64,000 nucleotides of DNA from Acorus gramineus (Eukaryota > Streptophyta > Magnoliopsida > Acorales > Acoraceae), in NCBI GenBank assembly GCA_030737835.1, contig CM060848.1:5424429-5488428 (forward strand). The letters run 5' to 3'. The notes under the pieces were generated by a model that had not been told where the DNA came from, did not search any database, and saw only the letters and a program-made list of their open reading frames with translations. The translations under genes and the position numbers were made by a program. Below are positions 22,646 to 33,762 of this stretch, one piece after another. How positions within the stretch are numbered: the stretch's first letter is position 1; the number at the start of each line of letters is the position of its first letter.

Positions 22646-23139
22646 TGCTGCTAGGCAGGTGTAAGGTCGGCGATGATGTCTGCGACGACCTATCCTTTAA
22701 TTGCACTCTTGGGCCGATAGTGGATATCAAAAGCTGAAAGCTCCACCGCTCATTTGAGCAATCATCCCGTGACGTCCGCCTTTTGAAATATAGCTTTGAG
22801 CGGCGAGTCGGTGATGAAATGAATTGTATGGGCATGGAAGTAATGGCGCAGTTTCCAGGCGGAAACAAGCAAGGCAAACGCAAGCTTTTCGATGCTGGAA
22901 TACCTGGTCTCTGCCCTGCTGAGCGCCTTACTTGCATAGTAGATTGCCCTCTGCCCTTGGTCGATATCCTTCAATAGCGCGGAGCTAACAGCGTGCTCGG
23001 AGGCTGCAATGTAGAGAAACAAAGTGTCTCCTAAGGAAGGACATACCAGGAGTTGTAGCGTGCTGAGGTACTTTTTGATTTCTTCAAACGCCTTCTGACA
23101 CTCTAGCGTCCATTCGAATCTCTAAGCCTTCCGCAGCAA
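22646..23139 (-). pseudogene. E1 first RNase H (RT-linked)
   Basis: LYIAASEHAVSSALL, YYASKALSRAETRYS and LRHYFHAHTIHFITDSPL mark the RNase H that directly follows RT in Ty3/gypsy Pol. Two TGA codons lie near 22750-22764 where the family has GRLLKWAVEL; both are explained by C-to-T or G-to-A changes (CGA to TGA, TGG to TGA). The domain is otherwise of normal length. Confidence 0.8.
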
Positions 23140-24060
23140 CTAGAAGAACGGCTGGCATCGATCAGTGGCCCTGGAGATGAATCGATTGAGAGCGGCCAAC
23201 CTCCCCGCCAGCTTCTGTACTTCTTTTTTGTCCCGTGGGGGCTCCATGTCCAATATCGCCTTGATTTGGTCAGGGTTGGCTTCGATTCCTCGCTGCGTCG
23301 TCAGGTACCCGAGAAATTTGCTCGAGGTGACTCTGAAAGAGCATTTTGTCGCATATAGTTTGAGGCTGTACTTACACAGCACAGCGAAGATTTCTTCTAT
23401 ATGAGCTAAGTGGTCAACTCGGCGCTCACATTTTACCATCATGTCATCGATGTAAACCTCTACAGTCTTACCGATCTGATGTTGGAAGATTTTAGTTACC
23501 AACCTCTGATAAGTGGCCCATGCGTTCTTTAACCCGAACGGCATCACTTTATAGCAGTAGATGCCCGTAGGGGTTATGAACGCTGTCCTCTCTTGGTCAG
23601 GCTCATGCATTGGGATTTGGTGGTAGCCTGAATAAGCACCCATAAAACTCATTAGTTCATTACCCGATGAGGAGTCCACCAGTTGGTCGATCTTCGAAAG
23701 TGGGAAGCTGTCCTTTGGACAGATGCTGTTCAGGTCGGTGAAGTCCACACAGACCCGCCACTTTTTGTTCTTTTTTGGAACTGCCAAGGTATTGGTCAGC
23801 CACTCGGGGTGTCACACTTCTCATATGAACCCTGTGACCAGGAGTTTATTCACCTCGTCCCGCATCGCCTCGGCGTGCGTGGTGGCCATTCGTTGCTGCT
23901 TCTGTCGGACTGGGCGGATGATTGGTGATATGGACAGCCGATGACTCGCCACCCCAGGATCAATTCCCGGCATGTCTTGAGGCTTCCAAGCAAAGATGTC
24001 CTTGTTCTCGACGAGGAGGTCGAGTATCACCTCTCTCTTCTGCGGAGAGTAAACTCCCAA
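23140..24060 (-). pseudogene. E1 reverse transcriptase
   Basis: The N-terminal part (DIFAWKPQDMPGIDPGVASH, 23821-24060) ends at TGA in the motif FIREVWxPEWL, with a second TGA two codons later. The body (23140-23787) shows WRVCVDFTDLN, KDSFPLSKIDQLVD, GYHQIPM, KVMPFGLKNAWATYQRL and the active site YIDDMMVK, then KFLGYLTTQRGIEANPDQIK. The three catalytic Asp residues are kept. Both stops are C-to-T or G-to-A changes. A one-base frameshift near 24030 separates it from the piece following the protease. Confidence 0.9.
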
Positions 24061-24172
24061 CGAGAAAGTACTTCTCGGGGTCGAAGGGGTCTATTGGGAC
24101 CTTCTTGAGGTCTTCAAGGACCCTGTCTTCGGGACCAGGTCGGCGCTCGTCGGCCTGGACTCGGTTCTGCAG

Positions 24173-24181
24173 TAATTGCTA
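24173..24181 (-). promoter_or_regulatory. E1 UAG-CAAUUA stop codon between protease and RT (readthrough-type context)
   Basis: In the protease frame, 52 codons after the TAA lesion at 24338-24340, a TAG at 24179-24181 is followed immediately by CAATTA. UAG-CARYYA is the tobamovirus-type leaky stop context (established). Element E2 has the same stop and hexamer at the same place. It probably sets the ratio of Gag-protease to Gag-Pol (inference). Confidence 0.65.
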
Positions 24182-25147
24182 CATTTTTGGATGAATTTCT
24201 CTGTCCTCAGGCTGCTCCTCGAAGTCCGGTAGGTTCGACTTCCCTGCCATTGCCACCATGTAGCACCGCTTTGCGGCAACCTGGTCTCCGTGAATCTCCA
24301 TTATCCCGTCAGCCGTGGGGAAACAGAGCCGCTGATGTTACGTAGATGGAATCGCCTTCATCGCCGCTAGCCAGGTGCATCCGATGATGGCGTTGTATGG
24401 AGACGGGAGGTCCATGATAATGAACTCCATCATGGTGGTCCGATTCCCTGCTCGAACCGGCAGTGTGATTCGTCGAGCGGGGATGACTCGCGCTCCGTTG
24501 AATGCGACCAGAGGGTCCTTCGTGGGAGTGAGGTCAGTGGCTTTTAATCCCATGCGAAGAAAGGGTTTTATGAAGAGGATGTCGGCCGAGCTTCCTGTAT
24601 CAACGAGAATTCTCTTGACGTCGAAATTAGAGATACGCAGGGTGATTACCAGGGCGTCCGAGTGCGGGGCTTGGACTCCTTCCAGGTCGGCGTCAGAGAA
24701 AATGATGGCTCCTTCATCACTGCTTCTTTGTCTCTTCACGACCAGCTTTGGCTCTTGGTCGATGTGCATCATTTTGAAGGAAACCTGCATTGTTTTCGAG
24801 TCTCGACAGGCACTTTTCGGCCAGATATAATGCGGTACGCCTCCAAAAATGACATCAATGACCCCTGTCGATGTATTAGGGCCAATGTTCATCACATGCT
24901 TCTCATCGGAGGCCGAGGGTTTCTCTACAGGACCATATTCCTTTAAGCGTCCCTTTTGGAATTGGGTCTCCAAGAAGCCCCAGAGGATTCGGCATTGGTC
25001 GGTAGTATGGCCCACGCTCTTGTGGTAGTCACGGCGGAGAGCTTGGTCCCGCTTTGATTCGTCGCTCCTCATGGGTGAGGGCCATCGGAACCTCGGCTCC
25101 CCCTGGAATTTGGACAAGATATGTGATGGAGTGACCTTGAAGAACAT
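24182..25147 (-). pseudogene. E1 nucleocapsid and aspartic protease
   Basis: The N-terminal part has a zinc-knuckle-like pattern typical of Tat Gag (YHKSVGHTTDQC) in which the first Cys appears replaced by Arg. The retropepsin domain follows with the active site VDTGSSADILF and the later MDLPSPYNAIIG flap/ILG-like segment. The frame ends at TAA (24338-24340) where E2 reads Tyr (IPSTYHQ), a C-to-A change, and continues in frame to the conserved TAG at 24179. It is in frame with gag apart from one TAG at 25229-25231. Confidence 0.85.
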
Positions 25148-26460
25148 CCATCGTCCTTCTCGTACCTCGTTTGTTGAGGCACCAAGCTTCTTGACCTTCT
25201 CGCTCCCCTGGACCTTCTTATGCAGCTCCTATGAACGTTTGACTGCTGGTGATGGGGCGGCAACCGTTGGTGGAGTTCTAGACGCAGCCATCGCCTGCTT
25301 AAGGGTCCTCGATTCTTCTTCCACCTTGGCGTACTTTTCAGATTGCCCCATTAAATCACGCAAGTCGTACGGGGTACGCTTGATAAGGGATTCCTTGAGG
25401 CCGTTTTTGGACAGCAGGCCATTCCGGAAAGCCATTATAGCTGCGTCCTCGTTGCAATCTTCCACTTCGAATTTAAGGATGCGGAAGTGATCGACAAACT
25501 GCCGAATCGTTTCAGCCGACAGCATCTGGATCTTCATGAGATCGCCGAGGTTCTTCTTCCTCCGCCGACTACAGATGAAGTGCTCGGTTAATATAGTGCT
25601 GAGCTCTTTGAAAGTTTTGATTGTCGCAGGGGGAAGGAGGTGGAACCATGTTAAAGCGGCCTCTTCCAGGCTGGAAGGGAAAAGGTGGCACATAAGCCCA
25701 TCGTAGAGCTCATACAAGGCCATCGAATGTCGAAATGCCAAGATATGATCATAGAGATCCGTCGTGCCATTGTACATCTTGAATTTGGGCTGGACGAACT
25801 TTTGGGGAAGTCGTTCCCTGAGAATCTCTGTGCAAAACGGGGAGGCAAATCCCCGTATTGCATGCTCCACCATTTCACGATTCGGAATGCACCGTACCTC
25901 GGAGCAAAGATTGTAACGCGGCCACGCGATTGCGTCCCCAGTTCGAGGGCGGTGTGGGGAATCATACCGACGCCCTTCCGAAACCTCACGTAAGATCGAT
26001 CGCCCCTGGGGCGCTTGCCTCCGAGAGGCTTCCCGTCCTGCGGAGCATTCTCCTTGAGGTGAGCGCTCGCGCCTTTGTCTTCCGTGGGGCCGTCGACCCG
26101 CTCGAGGGGAGCGCGAGCGCCGACGAGACCCGTTGCCTCTGATTGAAGGAAGAGGTACTTCCTTCCAATCCTTCAGCGTTGATGGTAGGTGGGTTTGGCC
26201 GTACGGGGTGGCGGCTGGACTTCTTCTTGAACTGGTTGTTGTCGATTCACGTTCGTATAGAACTGTTGTATCGACGCTTCGATCATCTGTTGCATTGACT
26301 CTTGCAGACGAGTAAATAGAGTTTCCTGCATGGACTCCATTACCCGCCTAAAGCCCTGGACTTGACTAGCCAAGGTTTCCGGGGAGCCGTAGGCAGCATC
26401 GGATGGGAGAACGTCTTTTTCCTGTTGTCCTCCTACATTAGTGTCACTCAGACCTGACAT
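25148..26460 (-). pseudogene. E1 Gag
   Basis: The likely start is ATG at 26460-26458, 47 bases after the 5' LTR; the slightly longer frame toward the LTR begins with a non-ATG codon inside the primer-binding site. The N-terminal part (to 26173) is helical and Gln-rich. The core (25229-25873) carries the retrotransposon Gag pattern: PQKFVQPKFKMYNGTTD, then FPSSLEEAALTWFHLLP and EHFICSRRRKKNLGDL. Stops at 26173 and 25229 and a frame change near 25900-26170 break it. Gag assembles the virus-like particle in the cytoplasm. Confidence 0.85.
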
Positions 26461-26487
26461 TGCGGACACTGGCTTTTTGTTTAAGTA

Positions 26488-26506
26488 TCCCACAGACGTC
26501 GCCAAA
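26488..26506 (-). other. E1 primer-binding site
   Basis: One base inside the 5' LTR, in element orientation, lies TTTGGCGACGTCTGTGGGA, the position where a tRNA 3' end should pair. The tRNA was not identified. E2 has a similar but not identical sequence at the same place. Confidence 0.55.
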
Positions 26507-26507
26507 C

Positions 26508-27366
26508 TGAGGAGGATATTTCCCCCCTTCAGTTAGATTTGTAAATGCACTAGAGAACTCAATGATTGGATTTCACTCAATGGGTAACTCTCCTCGCCTT
26601 TCTTTTTGACTGTGCTTATAACTCAATGAATGACTGTCTGACTGGGCCTGTAGAGTGCTGAGCGCGCGACCACTTTATAGGCTGCCTACGTACCCCTTCG
26701 AGATCAAGTCACACGTAGTTCCTTTAACGTCCTTGTAACCGCCTTGCCACTAAGTGCTTAATGGGCCCTTTTCCGGGGAAACGTTCCCGGTATTTATGTT
26801 CCACGTTGGTCCTTGACCACCCACGTTTTGTGGGTAATGGGCCTTAAATGCTACCTTGGCAGTTACAGGCGTTAGTGGTCTTTTGACCGTTTCTTCTTGC
26901 TCGGGGTCTCTTGATATGCCCGCACGTACGCTACACATCATGCCTTCGAGGAGTAAGGTCGACCGATCAGACCTCATGTCTGGTCGTGTCTTAGACTACT
27001 CGCCTTCGGGTAGTAAGGTCGATCAACCAGATCTCATGCCTGGTCGTGCCTTAGACTACTCGCATTCGAGGAGTAAGGTCGACCGACCAGACCTCATGCC
27101 TGGTTGTGCGTTAGACTAGTCGCATTCGAGGAGTAAGGTCGATCTACCAGACCTTATGTCTGGTCGTCCCTTAGATTACTCGCCTTAGGGTGCCCAACCG
27201 CCCAACTAGACACTGGATCTAGTCGTGTCGACACATCTAGGAGAGTCATCATGACCAAGGATTGAAACTCGGATTTGCAAGTCCCATGATAGGCCCACGT
27301 TTGTCCTGATATGACGCATTACCTCTTGAGGTGACACGTATCGCGATAAGAATTTTTACCTCCACA
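26508..27366 (-). repeat. E1 5' LTR
   Basis: 859 bp, TG...CA, with a TATAAAG box at 26673-26679 (minus strand) and four 60-bp internal repeats at 26946-27185. The 60-bp length difference from the 3' LTR equals one repeat unit plus a 3-bp change. The two LTRs show scattered base differences, so the insertion is not very recent. Confidence 0.92.
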
Positions 27367-27371
27367 ATCTT

Positions 27372-27690
27372 CTTTTTGAATCCAATTTTGTAAAGTTCTA
27401 GATACCTTATGTAAAGTTCTAGACCTTTTATGTAAAGTTCCTTTCTATATAGAAATACAAAAAATCGATTAACAATAATAAAAAAAAAAAAACAACACCA
27501 CGGAAAAAAAAAGTGAATCAACACCAGGGAATGAGAGTTATCAGCGATTAAAAAAAACTTCAACTTAGAGAGAGAGAGAGAGAGAGGGAGGGGGGGGGGG
27601 GGGGGGGGAGGGGGAAAATAAAGAATTAAAGGACTTGATTAATAGAAATAAAGTTCTACTTTTTTTTCTCTCTCCAAGTTCTATTTAAAA
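27372..27690. other. Flank of E1 with simple repeats
   Basis: AT-rich flank with a weak direct repeat (GTAAAGTTCTAGA, twice near 27391-27425), followed by the (AG)n and poly-G tract listed separately. No gene. Confidence 0.5.
27566..27614. repeat. (AG)n microsatellite followed by a 19-base G run
   Basis: About ten AG units at 27566-27586 are followed by GGGAGG and an uninterrupted G run at about 27590-27608, then AGGGGGA. The tract can form a G-quadruplex. Confidence 0.85.
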
Positions 27691-29043
27691 AAGGTTAAAG
27701 ACATTTAAGTCCATTCAAACTTGAAAAAAACCATATAAGCCCTATTAAAATTTGGACAGACGTACGAGTATCTGGAAAGTTAGAAAAACTCAATTATCAT
27801 CCCTGAGTTAAATTTTCATCCAAACGTAACGGAATATTCCTAGAATATTCCATCACATATAATTGTGTAGACATTGAAGTCCTTATAAACAGTTATAAAG
27901 ACAAATTAATCCCTGCAAAAGATAAAATTGTCCCTAAAAGACTTTTACATTAAATTGTGTACACATTGCAGTCCTTATAAATAATTATAAAGACAAATTA
28001 GTCATCGCAAAAGATAAAATTGCCCTTGAAAGACTTTTACATTTAATTGAATAGACATTATAGTCCTTATAAACAATCGTAAAGACAAATTGGTCCCTCT
28101 AAAAGGCAAAAATACCTCTGAAGGATTTTTACATTTAATTGTGCAGACATTGCAGTCCTTATAAACAATCATAAAGACAAATAATATAATTTTTTTTTAT
28201 ATCTTCTATCATATCTCTCACACTCCACTTGAAGATCTCAATTTGGATGTAAAAATAATATTTTAACCAGTAGAATGCATTCTTTTTACCTTTTTATCTT
28301 CTATCCTATCACTCACACTCCACCTAAAGATTTCAATTTAGATGTAAAAGAATATTTTAACCAGTAGAATGCATTCTTTTTATCTTTTTGTTTGTAAGGA
28401 AGTAAAAAAAGTGACATGATTTTATTGAAATTCTCTATGCTAGGAATGTAAATAAACAAATTTTGTGGAAAATCATGTATAGGTATTTCAAAGCAAGCAA
28501 ACATTTTAAAGAAAAGAATAAATAAAAAAAAATTAAATTATTTGTCTTTATGATTGTTTATATGTTAATAAAGACTGTAATTTCTACACAATTAAATGTA
28601 AAAATCTTTTAGGGGCATTTTTGTCTTTTACATGGACCAATTTGTCTTTACGATTATTTATAAGGGTTGTAATGTCTATCCAATTAAATGTAAAAATCTT
28701 TCAGGGGCAATTTTATCTTTTACAAGGACTAATTTGTCCTTATGATTGTTTATAGGGATTGCAATGTGTACATAATTTGATGCAAAAGTCTTTCGGGGAC
28801 AATTTTATCTCTTGCAGGAAATAATTTATCTTTATGACTGTTTATAAGGACTTCAATGTCTACACAATTATATGTGACGGAGTCTCTTGAGAATATTCTG
28901 TTAAGTTTGGATGAAAATTTAACTGAGGGATGATAATTGGGTTTTTCTGTGTTTTCAGGGACTCATATGTCTGTCCCAATTTTAGTAAGGACTTATATGA
29001 ATTTTTTCATGTTTGTAGGGACTTAGATGTCTTTAACCTTTTT
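27691..29043. mobile_element. Foldback element with internal tandem repeats
   Basis: The ends are mirror images: AGGTTAAAGACATTTAAGTC on the left and GACTTAGATGTCTTTAACCT on the right. The arms (27691-28190 and 28545-29043) are built largely of a repeated unit of about 120 bp containing AGACATTGCAGTCCTTATAA, TAAAGACAAATTAGTCC and AAAGACTTTTACATTTAATT, about four times per arm. The centre contains the tandem duplication at 28192-28390. No coding region. It is probably a non-autonomous foldback transposon. Confidence 0.7.
28192..28390. repeat. Tandem duplication of about 100 bp in the centre of the foldback element
   Basis: Two copies of a unit containing CTCACACTCCACYTRAAGAT and TTAACCAGTAGAATGCATTC lie back to back, at about 28192-28298 and 28299-28390. 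Confidence 0.75.
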
Positions 29044-29045
29044 TT

Positions 29046-29985
29046 AATTAACGTGGAATCCATGATTTCATAATATTTTTTACACATTATTTAACGTTAA
29101 CAGAGGATGAGTGAGTCATCAGCAATTTATTACACTTCTAGAGTATAATATTTGTAAATTTAAACTGTAATTTATAAGTTATAACTTATAATCTATAAAT
29201 TTAAACTGCAACAAACATGATCAATATAATATCAAAAGCATCTATTTTTCAACTTACATATTATGATTTTTTAAAATTGTTTTTAACTTAAACATGCAAC
29301 AATGATTTATTTTAAGTTAAAGGCTATAATTAATGAGTCTAGAAACTATGCATTTGGAAACAATATAATTTAAAAATCGTTGTTGCTGTAAAGGGTTTTT
29401 TTGTGGCACTATCTTTACCTGATTTATTTACAAATTGGGTCATTTTTAAAAATTACCATGGTTTTGAGATTATTTTCAGTTTTTTACACTCGTCAACATT
29501 TATTGGCAAATCTAGTCTTGAAATAGAATCAACATGAGACATGTTAATTGTCATTATATCATAAACCAGATTTTTATTTTTTTTTATTATTTAGGTTGAA
29601 GACAGATGATGTACTTTTGTATTTGTTTCTTGATTTTTTTTTATTGAATTGATTAGGAATTTTGTTATATTAAGATTTACGTGTTTACTTTAAATCTCAA
29701 TTATTTAATTTTTTTAAAATTAAGATTTATAAAAATTTAAACGAAAGTCAATAAAAAAATTCTAAACAACTCTAAAAATATTAATAAAAAATGTCTGGTC
29801 TGATTGAAAGAAGTTCAGTGTGCCCTGATAAAAATGTGTCGCCTACAAAACTTGTGCCTGGACTATTTAACCTGATAGGTGTTTTCTCAATAAGGAATAT
29901 TCAACAAAATAAAGATCACTGTAAATACATAAATCCATATACAAATAACAAAGGTTACTACGTTCTTATAAACATAGATAAACCT
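29046..29985. other. AT-rich DNA between foldback copies
   Basis: No gene is supported. The ORF at 29791-29991 is short and unlike any known protein. Confidence 0.5.
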
Positions 29986-29989
29986 ATAT

Positions 29990-30420
29990 AAGTCCCTGTT
30001 AAAATTATGATACATGTACAAGACCCTGAAAGTTCACATAAACCCAATTATCATCCGTGGATTAAATTTTTATCCAAATTTGACAGAATATTTCCAGAAT
30101 GCTCCATCACCATGTTATTGTGTAGACATTGTAGTCCCTATAAGTAATCTTAAAGATAAATTTTATGCAAAATATCAAATTAACTCTATAGGACTTTTAT
30201 ATTTATTAGTTCTTAGAGAGATTATTTAGAGGGGTAAATAAGTGAGGGGAAATTTAGTCATTTTATGGTATAAGTTAGGGTTAACCTCTGTAGATAGCAT
30301 TGATGTATATGGATTTTTATGAGTTTTTAAATATTTGTACGTTTGTTCCAATTTTGATAATGACTTATAAGAGATTATCAATATTTCTATGGATGAGAAT
30401 GGTTTTAACCCGGAGAAAAA
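29990..30420. repeat. Diverged, shortened copy of the foldback element
   Basis: The left part (29990-30230) matches the outer arm of the element at 27691-29043: AATTATCATCC(G/C)TG, then TTTATCCAAATTTGACAGAA and GTGTAGACATTGTAGTCC. The right end (30290-30420) resembles the opposite end in reverse. The internal tandem units are mostly missing. Confidence 0.55.
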
Positions 30421-30456
30421 TCAAGATTACAATATAACAATTAACATGTCACGTAA

Positions 30457-31401
30457 GCCTCGTTTGGTTTGTGTCATTTTTTTGAGTAAAATTACTTAAT
30501 CAGGAATCAGTTTACCATGAATTATTTTATTAGGAATTTTGATTCCATCAGAATGTTTGGTTAGTTAGTGGATTTCTTCAAAGAATCATTTTTTAGTGTT
30601 TGGTTCATACATGGAAAATGATAAAGAATTTGATTTAAATATCTAAAATACCCTTACTGTTATATATATGCTTGCAAAATTTATTTCTTTATCCATATCA
30701 CAAATATAAAAAAATGAGTAATTTTTTTATAAATATTTTTATAAATATTTAATGAATGCAAATAAATAAAATAATTGATTATATAATTAAACATATAATA
30801 ATAGGCAGGAGGCTTAATTTGTGTTGAATCCGCAGGATCTGCCTTTGACAACAATCGCTTACACCTTCATTTTTATTAGTTATGGATTCAGATGTACTGC
30901 TTTAGGCCTAAACTCACATCACACATCACATATTATATCAATTATAATAATATCTAAATCCATCTATAAAAATAAAAACTGAATTTAAAAAATAAATTAA
31001 CATCTAATACACAGTTAAGATTTTTCACATCACATATAAAAATTATAACAAAATTTTTAGTTAAAAAATCAAAATGACTATATAAACCCATTATATGGGT
31101 GGTGGATTAAAAAAAAAGATGAGGCTATTTATTTTAGAAGGGATGTACATAGTAATTTTATTAATTTGTAAATGATATAATAGTAATCTAATTTAGGATT
31201 CCTGATGGAATTTGAGATTACCACCACAAAGGGTGGGAATCTGATTCCACCCTATTTTTTCACATGCATGAATTTTAATTTTAGTGGGGCCCATAATTAC
31301 TATCGAGATTGTTACCAACCAAACACTGGATTTTATACACTTTCTTGATAATCTCACATGGAATCAAATTCCATCCCAGAATAACACGAACCAAACGGGG
31401 A
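30457..31401. mobile_element. TIR element (MITE-like, hAT or Harbinger type)
   Basis: The left end CCTCGTTTGGTTTGTGTCAT is mirrored at the right, which in reverse reads CCCCGTTTGGTTCGTGTTAT. The interior of about 900 bp is AT-rich and non-coding. I found no convincing target duplication, so the superfamily is open. Confidence 0.5.
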
Positions 31402-31482
31402 GTGTCAATAGAAAAAATGCTGAAAAGATGATGAACCAAACACAACAAATAATAAGATTCACAATTATTTAAAAAAAAATTG

Positions 31483-32895
31483 GGTGAATTGTTCAAATGC
31501 CCCTTGACCAAGGGTCTAGCTTTTTTTTTATCCGTTGACTTATTTATTTATTTTTTGTTTACCCTTGAAATCTGATTCTATTTTTTTTTGCCCCTGATAT
31601 GTGTCACCTCATTTTTTATACCTAAACTATCTGCATCTGTAAATTGGTATTATGCTTCTATAATTGATTGTTACATTTCTGTAAGCGATCAATATATTTC
31701 TGTAATTTATATGTTCTTAGTTTAATTCCATATATGATATTACATATCTGTTTTGTAAATTATAATTTTTGTAATTTTTGTTATAATTTTTATAAGAATG
31801 ATAGATGATATTATATTTTTTGTTCTCTAAATAGTAATTTATGTCATTGGGGCATTACATTAGTAGTTTTTGTTGTAGTTGTTATATTAATGATAGTTTC
31901 TATTGTAATTGGGTATTACATTGGTAGTTGTTATGTTGCAGTTGTTACATTGGTATACACTATGTAATTATGTAATTTCTATTGCATTGTTGTTATGTTA
32001 ATGATTTATTTAAATCATTTGTTACATTCTGTAATTGCTTATAAAGTTTATGTAATGGGTCATTTACATATATGTAAATTGATATTAAATTACTGTAATT
32101 AGTTATTACATTTATGTAAAATTATATGTGCTTAGGTTAATTACATTGACACTTATTGTAATTGGTTATATAATGTTTTAGTTTATGTAATTATTGTAGA
32201 TGGATCAAGAAATACTTCCACGTAAATATTACAGTCGTTGTTCGTATATTTCCAGTTCAGATTCATGCTATTACTAATTTTGTTCATATTGCTAATTTAA
32301 AATTTATATAAGTGTATGATTGGTTGTTGTATTTTTGATGTAGCTTGGATAGCGCGTTCTCCGTTATGAAGTATGTTGAATGTGTAGTTTGATGGTCTTT
32401 CAGTAGGTTTTATTTCACCCAAGAGGACATCAAGAGGATTAAGGGTGAGACAATATCTAAAACGTTGTAATTTAAATAATTGATATATTTATTTTAACGA
32501 AACTTTGAGATTGTATTTACAATGATTTTGTGTACATTGAATGCACTTACAAATGATAATGAAATGAATTACAGTTTATGGATCTATTGTAATGACATAG
32601 AAAATGTATATATAATCATTTTGTGTTTAAACATCTTTGTGTATGTTTAGTCAAAAAAATATCTTTGTGTACATAATATTTTTGGTAAATAACTATTATA
32701 TATTTGTAACTATGTGTATGATTTCTGTATGTATCACATCATATTTCTGTATTTCTATAACTGGCTGTAAGGGTAGTTTGGGTATTATAAAAATCAGGAG
32801 AAAAAAGGACCAAATTTTGGGGGTAAATAAAAAAAAAAGTCAAGGGGTAGAAAAACAATTAGACCCTTGGTCAAAGGGCATTTCAACAATTCACC
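31483..32895. mobile_element. TIR element of 1.4 kb with about 36-bp inverted ends
   Basis: The ends GGTGAATTGTTCAAATGCCC and, in reverse, GGTGAATTGTTGAAATGCCC continue with matching TTGACCAAGGGTCTA for about 36 bp. The interior is AT-rich with many TTACATTNGTARTTGTTAT-like repeats (about 31850-32180). There is no transposase. The flanks are A/T-rich and the target duplication is not clear. It is a non-autonomous DNA transposon, possibly Mutator-like. Confidence 0.65.
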
Positions 32896-33762
32896 TAAAA
32901 ATTTTCCTTCTAAATATTCTTTTGGTGTAGTTTGGATATAGATATATGCTATTTTGGGATTCATGACTAATCTAGGAATACATTACAATACTAGTGAAAT
33001 AGTTAATTTTTTATTTCGTTATATTTTTAGTTATTCTTGTTGGGAAATGTAATAATAAAGTTTTTTGTTGTTTGGCTGACCATTGATAAGTTGTGGATAA
33101 AAAGTGAATAAGAAGTAGATAAAGATTTATGGAAAGTGAGAAAATGATTTCAGTCTACTGATTTATAGGATATGATGACAATTGATTTGACAATGGAGCT
33201 CTTTATACCAGTGGAATGGATTGGGTGAAAAAACACAATTATATGAGAGACTTGGATTTTATTACAAATATCAACTTATTCTCATTTATTCTAATATAGC
33301 TACATTTTCCTTCCACCCAGACAAATTTTTAGACCTAATCTCTTCTTATTTCCTCCTATTCTACTACCCAAATGTTACTCATGATTGATTCCTCCATGTC
33401 TCACATTTCCTTGATCCAGGTTGCCTTTGAAAAAGAGGTTATAAAAAAACTTAATAATATTTTCATATCTTAACAAGTTTTTTAGGTGGGTAAATTTTTT
33501 TTTCATGGTCAAACTTCCCCTATCAACGGGTAATGAGACTCGAATCCAAATCCCATTACTAAAGAGAGGGTATCTCTCGCATCCTATCAAGAGCAAGTTC
33601 GGTATATCTTAACAAAATAACCTACTACTGACAGATTATTCTAAACTCTGATAATCTTATTAAATATACTAGAGTTAAAATCAATTCTTTCAAAATAAAT
33701 ATTACTAATTAATAATTATTTAACTCCTTTTTGTTGTTGTCAAAAAAGTTCATTTTGAGATT
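32896..33762. other. AT-rich DNA with a partial MITE end
   Basis: No gene is seen. At 33340-33372 the sequence ends CTACTACCCAAATGTTAC, a mirror of GGCATTTGGGTAGAGGAA near 48278, suggesting ends of one MITE family in opposite orientation. A low-complexity ORF at 33375-33596 is not supported. Confidence 0.45.

Larger units (their letters stand above)
14825..27371 (-). mobile_element. E1: full-length Ty3/gypsy Tat-type LTR retrotransposon
   Basis: A complete 12.5-kb element in minus orientation. It has LTRs at 14830-15748 and 26508-27366, both TG...CA, and perfect 5-bp ATCTT target duplications at 14825-14829 and 27367-27371. In element order the parts are 5' LTR, primer-binding site, gag, protease, UAG, RT, RNase H, second RNase H, integrase, two ORFs on the opposite strand, polypurine tract and 3' LTR. 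The order RT-RH-INT places it in Ty3/gypsy. The second, archaeal-type RNase H and the antisense ORFs before the 3' LTR are features of the plant Tat clade (Retand/RIRE2/Grande-like). Several stops and frameshifts in pol show it is no longer autonomous. Confidence 0.93.

Noticed and set aside
26461-26505. Longer Gag start next to the 5' LTR
   Set aside because: The first codon there is TTG and overlaps the primer-binding site; the first ATG is at 26460.
33480-33600. tRNA-like word (GACTCGAATCC) at 33537
   Set aside because: No acceptor stem or anticodon arm can be formed around it; no tRNA gene was found anywhere in the window.
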